Source of the DNA: Faecalibacterium prausnitzii
GTDB lineage: Bacteria; Bacillota; Clostridia; Oscillospirales; Ruminococcaceae
Direction: 5' to 3'
Length of the DNA: 64,000 nt
NCBI GenBank assembly: GCA_004558805.1
Contig: SFDE01000011.1
Coordinates: 1 to 64,000 of the forward strand
Shown: piece after piece, positions 35,888 to 42,830 of the stretch
Position numbering within the stretch: the stretch's first letter is position 1
How the letters are laid out: each line of letters begins with the position of its first letter
Position numbers and translations under genes: made by a program
Notes under the pieces: model-generated
What the model saw: the letters and a program-made list of their open reading frames with translations, nothing else
Databases searched by the model: none
What the model was told of the DNA's origin: nothing

Positions 35888-37516
35888 TTAGTAGAACTGA
35901 ATTTCGGCACCGCTTTCCTCTGCGATCTGAATCACTTCATCCACGCATTGACCCGCCTCTTCCTCTGTATCTGGATCGTATGCGTAATATACGTCATAGA
36001 GCTCTGGTGCTGGTGCTCGCTCAGTGTCGTAGTCCACTACCTCATCATAAAATGCAATATACCGCGTAAACTGATCCCATGCGTCCAGATTACTATACTT
36101 TCCGCTGTATACGTATACGTCCGTATACATTGCATTTAGCCATGCAGTATCAAAATCATTGCCATAGCTGAGATAATATTCTTTTGTACTCTCCGGCATT
36201 TCTCCAATTTCATAGTGATTGATGTCTACGGAGATGTCGCCAGAAAGTTCCGAATAGGTATCTACTCCATTCGTACCAATAAGTATACGATCCGATCTGG
36301 TAGCCGTCTGGGCCGAAGAGTTGGAAGCCGTATCATCCGCGTATGTTTCACTCTCCGGTTCCCTTACAGATTCTGCCGTACTGGTGCTGCTGACACTGGA
36401 AGAATCCGCAAGTGCGTCATCCAAAGCGTTTTCCAGCTCGTCAAATGCATCATCCAGCGCATTGCTGCTGGCAATACCATGATCTTTGCAATAGCTGTCA
36501 CTGATCTCGGAAAGCGCGATGTTCTGCATTAACAGGTTCATCGTTTCACCGTCCATGGTCATCCGGTCGATTTCAAAAGAGCTGTCATTATTCAACTTGA
36601 AATAGATGCCAACGGTGGCTTTTTCTCCCGTTTGTGTGCTGACGCACTCACCGCTGTAGTGGACAAAAGTCACGCCGTCCTGTTCATAGTTTTCCCACTT
36701 GCCGTTTGCAAAGAAATCGTCCAACACCTCGCCAACCGTTGCCCCTGCCGGGAAAACACTCAGGTATCCGTCCGAAACTCCTTTGGAGCGGGCATTGTCT
36801 GAGTAAATCACAGGATATAACATATATACCGCAAACGCGACAAACGCCACTGTAATCGCCAGTTCAATGACCAGCGGCATCTTATGTGCGCCGAACAGCT
36901 TTCGGACTGCCGCCTTTTCTTCTTCCACCTGCTCCGCAGAAATTTTTTCAGGATACAGGATGGCGATCACCTGCGACAGCAGAACGCTGCTGAAAACTGC
37001 ATACAGATATTCCTTCTTACTGCTTTTGGACGGTTTGGTCAGGATGGTCATTTTCAGGCCATCGGCTGTGTTTTTCAGCTGATAGGTGCCACGCTTTTTG
37101 CTGTAAAAGGTCATGGCATCCGCAGTATCCGTAACCTGTTCAACGTCCGGGTTGGCAAATCCGCGGCGGATGCGATCTACGGCTTCTTCCCAGCTCATTC
37201 CTTCCGGCAAGGGCAGCTGGCCTCTGTCATGCTCCGGGCCGTATACTTTTTTGTAGACATCATCCCGGAAGCCGAAGTAGATCACTGCGGCGATCAGAAG
37301 CCCCAAAAGGACCGACACTGCTCCGGCACCGGTTGCAACACCTGTCACCACGCCCACAACGAACCCCAGCAGCAGCCAGATCTTTAAGGAATCCAGCGCA
37401 ATGCTTCTGCGGGCAGCTGCGGTAAACAGCGGATGAAAGCCGCTCAGATTTTTGGATTTTCCTTTGGCTTTTTTAGCTTCTGCACTGCCATCATAGATTT
37501 CAAATCGTTCTTTCAT
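35888..37516 (-). CDS. large membrane protein of unknown function in the TGGACA regulon
   Basis: This 542-residue protein has an N-terminal cytosolic stretch, paired hydrophobic segments near residues 45-85 and a third near 220-245 (IELAITVAFVAFAVYMLYPVIY). The extracytoplasmic C-terminal region has an acidic helix (LDDAFDELENALDDALAD) and a Ser/Thr-rich linker before a final globular domain rich in Tyr and Asp (about 430-542). I recognise no domain. The start at 37516 has GGGAGG upstream; five codons before it are excluded. Its promoter has the operator TGGACA-N7-TGTCCA in the same place as that of the small lipoprotein and WYL genes, tying it to the toxin operon. Confidence 0.6.
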   Translation of the reverse strand: MKERFEIYDGSAEAKKAKGKSKNLSGFHPLFTAAARRSIALDSLKIWLLLGFVVGVVTGVATGAGAVSVLLGLLIAAVIYFGFRDDVYKKVYGPEHDRGQLPLPEGMSWEEAVDRIRRGFANPDVEQVTDTADAMTFYSKKRGTYQLKNTADGLKMTILTKPSKSSKKEYLYAVFSSVLLSQVIAILYPEKISAEQVEEEKAAVRKLFGAHKMPLVIELAITVAFVAFAVYMLYPVIYSDNARSKGVSDGYLSVFPAGATVGEVLDDFFANGKWENYEQDGVTFVHYSGECVSTQTGEKATVGIYFKLNNDSSFEIDRMTMDGETMNLLMQNIALSEISDSYCKDHGIASSNALDDAFDELENALDDALADSSSVSSTSTAESVREPESETYADDTASNSSAQTATRSDRILIGTNGVDTYSELSGDISVDINHYEIGEMPESTKEYYLSYGNDFDTAWLNAMYTDVYVYSGKYSNLDAWDQFTRYIAFYDEVVDYDTERAPAPELYDVYYAYDPDTEEEAGQCVDEVIQIAEESGAEIQFY

Positions 37517-37592
37517 GATGTTTCCTCCCATCTCAATGGATGCATAACCTATTCCGTTCGGAATGATTCCAATGAATCATTTTGATGCTTTT

Positions 37593-37627
37593 ATTATAAA
37601 GCGTTGATTGGACACCAATATTGTCCA
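37593..37627 (-). promoter_or_regulatory. TGGACA operator-promoter, site 1
   Basis: A perfect inverted repeat TGGACA (37609-37614) N7 TGTCCA (37622-37627) is followed on the minus strand after exactly 10 bases by TATAAT (37593-37598). No normal -35 is present, so the operator occupies its place, as for activated promoters. It drives the 542-residue membrane protein gene. Confidence 0.8.
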
Positions 37628-37674
37628 TCCGGCAAACTTCCATTGGGATTTTTCTATATAGCCTTACATAGAAA

Positions 37675-37740
37675 AACCGCCCCGGCTTCCTGTAACGGAA
37701 ACCGAGGCGGTTCGTTTACTTTATGGGTTCTTTTTTCAGG
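37675..37740 (-). repeat. tail E: terminator plus weak tail similarity
   Basis: A 16-bp stem (37675-37690 with 37697-37712, two G-U pairs on the minus strand) closely resembles the terminator beside tail A. After it the minus strand reads LKKEPIK then stop (37716-37718), against AIKNPRK in ppdK. The stem similarity is clear; the tail similarity is marginal. Confidence 0.4.
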
Positions 37741-37779
37741 CGATCAACACCGATCAACTGGCATTCAGTTTTTGAAATT

Positions 37780-38142
37780 TTAGTCATATCTGTATTTAGA
37801 GGACTTTCCGTACACCTTCCGGAGCGATTTTTTCAGGCTGACCACTGTTTCTTTGATGATCTTTGCCTCATCGGCAGAGCAATCTGCAAGCTGTTCGCTC
37901 ATCCAGCTGTCGAACACCGGCTTTGCTTTTTTGATCTCAATGCACAGCAGTTCGTCCGCCGAGCAGTCCAGCGCGTTGATGATGTCGATCAGCGTTTTCA
38001 GGCTGGGCACGGAGTTTCCCGTCTCAATATGGCTGATGTGCGTGACCACCACGCCGACCTCATTGGCCAGCTGCTCCTGCGTCATGCCCTTTGCGAGGCG
38101 GCAGGCACGGATGCGTTTTCCGATGTCGGCGTAGTCCACCAT
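37780..38142 (-). CDS. XRE family transcriptional regulator
   Basis: This 120-residue protein has an N-terminal HTH_3 domain (IGKRIRACRLAKGMTQEQLANEVGVVVTHISHIETGNSVPSLKTLIDIINAL, residues 7-60) and a short helical C-terminus with DSWMSEQLADCSADEAKIIKETVVSLKK. A 10-bp inverted repeat AATACAAGTA/TACTTGTATT brackets its ribosome site, indicating self-repression. It follows the SUKH immunity gene by 128 bases but has its own promoter. Whether it controls the toxin operon is unknown. Confidence 0.85.
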   Translation of the reverse strand: MVDYADIGKRIRACRLAKGMTQEQLANEVGVVVTHISHIETGNSVPSLKTLIDIINALDCSADELLCIEIKKAKPVFDSWMSEQLADCSADEAKIIKETVVSLKKSLRKVYGKSSKYRYD

Positions 38143-38208
38143 AATACAAGTACCCTCCGTTTTGTGAAGTGATACTTGTATTGTATGTGCAATCGACCGG
38201 GATTGTAA
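38143..38208 (-). promoter_or_regulatory. promoter and operator of the XRE gene
   Basis: On the minus strand TTACAA (38203-38208) and TACAAT (38180-38185) are 17 bases apart. The inverted repeat TACTTGTATT (38173-38182) / AATACAAGTA (38143-38152) overlaps the -10 and flanks the ribosome site, as expected of an autorepressor. Confidence 0.7.
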
Positions 38209-38270
38209 TAACCTGAAAGTGCAGTGGACTTCTTATTTCATGTTCTGGCAACGGTTTTATGGTCTGTCCA

Positions 38271-38681
38271 TTATTCGTGCAGACTTTCGATAAAGTCCTG
38301 CAAGTTTCTTCCAGCCATTGCCGTTGTACCCGTTTCATGGTCTTCATGATCCCAGAAACGGACCGTTCCATCTTTCAGCGACAAACAAATATAATTTCCA
38401 AACGGGTCCTTTGCAAAGGGAATCAATTCCTTATTTTGGATTTCTTCCATTGCATCATACGCTGTTACCTTACGTGTTTCTCCGCTGTCAAATCGCAGTA
38501 CATCACTGAACAGATGTTCTCCGCTTTCCGAATCAAACGCATCTTTTTCCGGGCTGGCTTCGTTGTGTTCTACTACGAAAGTCTTCAGCTCCTCCGGAAT
38601 TCTAACGTTGTATTGTTGCTCAAACTTTTCAAAAGACGCAGAATCTATTAGCGGCTGTTTATAGTTCCATACATTATCCAT
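38271..38681 (-). CDS. SMI1/KNR4 (SUKH) family immunity protein
   Basis: This 136-residue SUKH-fold protein has FEKFEQQYNVRIPEELKTFVVEHNEASP at residues 18-45 (the family opening) and LIPFAKDPFGNYICLSLKDGTVRFWDHED near 85 (core motif). SUKH proteins neutralise polymorphic nuclease toxins. The gene starts 12 bases after the WHH nuclease toxin gene, the classical toxin-immunity order, so it most likely protects against that toxin. It is the last gene of the WYL-Sel1-HerA-toxin-immunity operon. Confidence 0.85.
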   Translation of the reverse strand: MDNVWNYKQPLIDSASFEKFEQQYNVRIPEELKTFVVEHNEASPEKDAFDSESGEHLFSDVLRFDSGETRKVTAYDAMEEIQNKELIPFAKDPFGNYICLSLKDGTVRFWDHEDHETGTTAMAGRNLQDFIESLHE

Positions 38682-38693
38682 TGTCTGCTCTCC

Positions 38694-39401
38694 TTATCTG
38701 CAACCGGTACCGCCACCCCAGATATACTTTCCACCGGTATGCGCACAAGCGTTATGTTCTTTGCTGCTTACCAGCTGCATTTTTCCGGGATATTCCGAAT
38801 GATGCCACGTATAGCCGTCTGGTGTTCTTCCCATAAGGACATTTTCAAGCTGTCCTTCTCTATCAAAGCGTTCTGCCAAATCCAGATTGCGAAGAACCTC
38901 ATACGACAATTTTTCGGCACATGCCTTGAATACCGCCTTATCACCCGCCTGCATTAATTCCTTCGGAAGGGTAACTTCATAAACGGCGTGAAATCTTGGG
39001 AAAACACCTTCCATTATTTTTCCATTGAACATAAAGATGCTTTTTCCATAGCGCACATCCGCGTTTGGATGAACTTGCCCCTCCAAATTTTGATTGTATG
39101 TTTGGATAACCTCTGGTCGAAGCGCTTTGATTGGAATATTTTCCGCAGCATTTATCACTATGTCCTTGATTTTTTCTCTTCCCTCCGCCAGCGAATCCTG
39201 CATTGTGAGCTCCGGTTTCTTTGTCCGTCCTTCCAGATCGGCCAGAACGGAAGGTTTCATCTTTTTCCCGTAGCCTTCCAGATCAGCCAGCACCGCTGGG
39301 TTCATTCGTTCGGTGCCCTGCTCCACTGCATTTTTTACAATATTGCTTTCCGGCCCGGTCAGCCCTTCCGGGCGTCTGCCGATCTCGCTCATTCCACTCA
39401 T
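38694..39401 (-). CDS. polymorphic toxin with C-terminal WHH (HNH) nuclease domain
   Basis: This 235-residue protein ends in an HNH/ENDO-VII type nuclease. GRTPDGYTWHH near residue 199 carries the WHH signature, followed by GKMQLVSSKEHNACAHTGG, the usual metal-binding His pattern. The rest contains no signal peptide. Residues about 33-60 carry a doubled motif, NPAVLADLEGYGKK then KPSVLADLEGRTKK, which might be a recognition signal for export. The start ATG at 39401 overlaps the HerA stop as ATGA, so toxin and ATPase are translationally coupled, and the SUKH immunity gene follows. This is a small toxin without a long delivery filament, so delivery must come from partners, probably the HerA-like ATPase. 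Confidence 0.82.
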   Translation of the reverse strand: MSGMSEIGRRPEGLTGPESNIVKNAVEQGTERMNPAVLADLEGYGKKMKPSVLADLEGRTKKPELTMQDSLAEGREKIKDIVINAAENIPIKALRPEVIQTYNQNLEGQVHPNADVRYGKSIFMFNGKIMEGVFPRFHAVYEVTLPKELMQAGDKAVFKACAEKLSYEVLRNLDLAERFDREGQLENVLMGRTPDGYTWHHSEYPGKMQLVSSKEHNACAHTGGKYIWGGGTGCR

Positions 39402-42400
39402 AGCAGCTTTCCTCCGTGGTTCAGGAAACTCCTTCGCAGTTCTTTGGCATTTTCCGGCTTCTGGCAATGGTCGATGTACATGGTCATCAGGTGGTTCAGC
39501 AGCCATTCGGCGGTCTGCTGCTTCAGCTCATACTGGTCTTGCAGCCGATCCAGCGTTTCCGTGCGGGGCTTGCTGCCGTTGGCGTCCGCTCTGGCGTAGA
39601 GCGTCACGACCCGCCTGCTGTCAAACAGCTTTTCCAGCACATCTTCCAGCGCATTCTTCTCGACCGGTGCGCCTTCCAGCGCTTGTTCGACCGTCCGGCA
39701 GCCATTTGTTCCAAGAACAAGCTCCCTGTGCTTCAGCCAGCGCTTCACCTGCTCCATCTCCGAGACGCCCAGCGGCTCCAGTTTTTGCCCTGCGGCCAAG
39801 CGGCTGAGCACGAACTCCGTGTTGACCGGGATCTGCTCTGCCGGTTTGCAATAAACGGCATTCTCCGGAAGCGGATAGTGTTTTACCTGACAGAGCACCG
39901 CTTCGGGCCACTCGTTCTGGTAGACTGCGGCCACGCCCAGTTCTAGCTTTGCCAGCTCGTTGATCTGGTCCTCTTTCAGGCCGGCTGATGTACCCACCAG
40001 CTTGCGATCTTCCTCGTCCGGCAGGCGCAGGATGATCTTGGTGTTAGTGTTGCGAATGACCGACATATCCAGCAGGCCCGGTGCCTGATCCGCAATGATG
40101 AAGCCCTCACCATAAGTACGCATTTCCGCAATGGCATTTGCCAGCATTTCCACCGACTTGCCCTGCAGGTTTGCGCCTTCTTGGGACTGCTCTGCCGATG
40201 TCTTACGCAGCAGATTGTGTGCTTCTTCCAGCACGGTGACATGACGCAGCCTGCTGTTCATTCCGCTGCTGCACATCCGATATTCCTGTAGCTTCATCAC
40301 CAGAATGCCCATCAGCAGCGCTTTTGTTTCCATGGAGCCCACACGACTCAAATCAACGATCGCATTCCGATCGAACAGCTCAACATCGCTCAACGCGTCC
40401 TCTGCGCAGAACACGCTGCCGTAAATGCCATTGGTCAGCGACTTTATGCGGGTATACAGCGCGCCCACATAATCGCTCTGAGTATCCTTGGAGTAGTGTG
40501 ATTCCTCAATAACGCCCGGCAGAATATCCAGCAGGTCAAAGAAGGTCGGGAAAACGCCCTTTTCACTCTCCGAATTGCGCAGATTCCAGCCCACTTTCTG
40601 ATAGCTGCGCTCAATGGCGTCCTTCAGCACTGCAGGCATGGCCGCATACATGGGCCAGCAGGCGTTGAAGATCTCTACCAGACGATCGATGTGTTCCAGA
40701 ATATGGATCTGTGCCGGGAACGCAAAGGGATTGATGCGCAGCAGCGGGGTCAGCAGCGGGTTTGTGCCATACACATCCGCTCTGGTCTTTGCTTCTTTTG
40801 CGCCGAACACGTGCTTATACTCGCCCTTGGCCGGTTCCACCACAAGGAAGGTCGTTTTGCCATCTTTGGTGATCTCGTCCAGCAGGCTGTAGACCGCGTT
40901 GGACTTGCCGGTGCCAGTGGAACCGGTGATGAAGGTATGGGACGCCATTGCCTGCCGGTTCAAAATCAGTTCAGCTCTTTTCTGCCGTTCGCCCATATGA
41001 TAAATGCAGCCTAGATCCATCTGATCTTCCTGTAGGATACTGCGCTCCGGCACATTGCGGCCAAACTCTGCGTGCTCGATCACCGGCAGGCCGTGCACCG
41101 AGCGGGTGGGCAGACCAAGGTGGATGGGCAGTTCCCGGCCGCTTACCAGCGTGGCCGGCGTATAGAACAGGCTCTCCTGCGAATTTTCCCACAGCCTGCG
41201 CGCAAACACCGGGTGCATGAACCGCTTGAGATATTCCCGGATGCAGGCCACCTCCTGCGGACCACGCCAGACATTGACTGCGCCGCTTTCCACCGAGGAG
41301 CCCTCGCCCACCATCAGTGCACGGTAAGTGTTGGCCGCAAGGACGGCTGCATCCGGATTCGACGACAGGAAATAGGCCGCGCAGCTGTAGCAGCCATAAT
41401 CCTCGCTTTCCTTGGTGCGCTTGAGCTGGTCATCGATGCGGGTCAGCAGCTCTTCCACCGATTTATTGCACAGATCAATCTGCCGGGTGCGCCCAGTGCC
41501 GTAAGTATCGGTGCTGCCATGGCTTTCCTGCCAGGTCGTGCCCTCTGCAAGCGTTTCCGACCTTCCCTTGGCTTCGCTTGTGGAGGTGCCGCTCTGCACC
41601 GTTTTCGACTGGCTGCTGCCGTGGGATGCATTCAGCCCTACGGAACCGCTGATGCTCCGGCTCACATTGTTTACGATGGTGGTCACCGGGGCGGTCTCAC
41701 CCACAATGCCACCGGCCATTCTTCCTGCCCTTCCCAGCAGGGCAGGGATCACCTGACTCGCCACGGTCCCCACGCCCGGCAGCAGCACCGCAGCTGCAAC
41801 GCCAGCTGCTGCGCCACCCAGCGTCAGAAGCGACGACAAGCCCACAGATTTCAGCGATTTACGCGCGACCGATGTTCCCTTTTCTCGGCTCACACCGCCG
41901 CCCAGCATAACGTTAACCCCAACATTGTTCTGCGTGCCCTCTGTTTCCGAGGTAGACTGGCTCTTGGTCTGTGTCGTGGTGGTGCTTTGGGTGGTGCTGG
42001 TGGTGTGGCTGACGCCCGTGCACAGGCTCTCCATCACCGCCTTGCTCTGGTTTTCTGTGTAAGACCATGTGGTCTTGCGGAACGGCGAAAGCGAGCTGTA
42101 AAGGTTCTCGTATTCGCTGCGGATCGCTGCCTGTGCGTTGGTCGCTACCGGCTCTGCCAGAAACAGCGCCGTGTAGGGCTCGTTGCGCATGGCATCCATA
42201 AAGCGCTCGATGCCCTGCACAAAAGCCTTGTCTTCGGTTTTGGATTTATCCCGCAGCGCAGCCACACAGGACACCGACGCCACCGCTTCCTGCATTTCGC
42301 CAAAGGCTCCATCCAGCAGCGTTTCCGTTGGGTCGTTCGCAATGCTTTCCGCTCTGGAACCCGGGAAATTGGAGGTCAGGCCGTTTTTCAGCGCTTCGCT

Positions 42401-42811
42401 GGCTGTTTCCAGAATCGGTTCTTCCATATTGCGCTTGGTAGGGTCCTCCCGCACGCCAAGGTAAATGCTGGCCGGCGCTCCCGCACGCTTTACGTCAATC
42501 ATCACTGCAAGGCTGCACCCCTGCGCCATGCTGGAATAGTACACCGTAGAGAGCTTTTGGAACATATCCTCGCCCTTTTTCAGCGTCAGCCGGTGCAGCT
42601 GGAACAGGCGGATGATCTCCTTGGGCTTCTGGGCCTCCAGCATCTCCTCCGAGAGGGTCACCATGCCGTAGTTTTGCAGCTCGGTCAGATATTTTTTGTA
42701 CACCATGTGGTCGGCAAGGGTCAGCTGATCTGCCAGCGCCTGCATCGGCTGCTGGTCGGCAAGGCTTTGCGGACTTTGTACCGCCATCTCTTCGGTCGTA
42801 TTTTCTGCCAT
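39398..42811 (-). CDS. HerA/VirB4-like ATPase with membrane insertion
   Basis: This 1137-residue protein has its FtsK-HerA ATPase core in the C-terminal half. Walker A is TFITGSTGTGKSNAVYSLL (about 626-640), a conserved FLVVEPAKGEYKHVF follows, and Walker B is HVTVLEEAHNLL (about 858-868), with GFIIADQAPGLL after it (about 897). The N-terminal half has a Thr/Ser-rich, Gly-rich stretch with hydrophobic segments (about 320-380, LLTLGGAAAGVAAAVLLPGV), flanked by low-complexity STSTTQSTTTTQTKSQST. HerA-like ATPases pump DNA or protein. The gene lies between a Sel1-repeat protein and a nuclease toxin, so moving the toxin or acting on DNA with it are the two main readings. Its ATPase family is secure; its task is not. 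Confidence 0.8.
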   Translation of the reverse strand: MAENTTEEMAVQSPQSLADQQPMQALADQLTLADHMVYKKYLTELQNYGMVTLSEEMLEAQKPKEIIRLFQLHRLTLKKGEDMFQKLSTVYYSSMAQGCSLAVMIDVKRAGAPASIYLGVREDPTKRNMEEPILETASEALKNGLTSNFPGSRAESIANDPTETLLDGAFGEMQEAVASVSCVAALRDKSKTEDKAFVQGIERFMDAMRNEPYTALFLAEPVATNAQAAIRSEYENLYSSLSPFRKTTWSYTENQSKAVMESLCTGVSHTTSTTQSTTTTQTKSQSTSETEGTQNNVGVNVMLGGGVSREKGTSVARKSLKSVGLSSLLTLGGAAAGVAAAVLLPGVGTVASQVIPALLGRAGRMAGGIVGETAPVTTIVNNVSRSISGSVGLNASHGSSQSKTVQSGTSTSEAKGRSETLAEGTTWQESHGSTDTYGTGRTRQIDLCNKSVEELLTRIDDQLKRTKESEDYGCYSCAAYFLSSNPDAAVLAANTYRALMVGEGSSVESGAVNVWRGPQEVACIREYLKRFMHPVFARRLWENSQESLFYTPATLVSGRELPIHLGLPTRSVHGLPVIEHAEFGRNVPERSILQEDQMDLGCIYHMGERQKRAELILNRQAMASHTFITGSTGTGKSNAVYSLLDEITKDGKTTFLVVEPAKGEYKHVFGAKEAKTRADVYGTNPLLTPLLRINPFAFPAQIHILEHIDRLVEIFNACWPMYAAMPAVLKDAIERSYQKVGWNLRNSESEKGVFPTFFDLLDILPGVIEESHYSKDTQSDYVGALYTRIKSLTNGIYGSVFCAEDALSDVELFDRNAIVDLSRVGSMETKALLMGILVMKLQEYRMCSSGMNSRLRHVTVLEEAHNLLRKTSAEQSQEGANLQGKSVEMLANAIAEMRTYGEGFIIADQAPGLLDMSVIRNTNTKIILRLPDEEDRKLVGTSAGLKEDQINELAKLELGVAAVYQNEWPEAVLCQVKHYPLPENAVYCKPAEQIPVNTEFVLSRLAAGQKLEPLGVSEMEQVKRWLKHRELVLGTNGCRTVEQALEGAPVEKNALEDVLEKLFDSRRVVTLYARADANGSKPRTETLDRLQDQYELKQQTAEWLLNHLMTMYIDHCQKPENAKELRRSFLNHGGKLL

Positions 42812-42830
42812 CTCGTTTTCCTTTCTGCCG

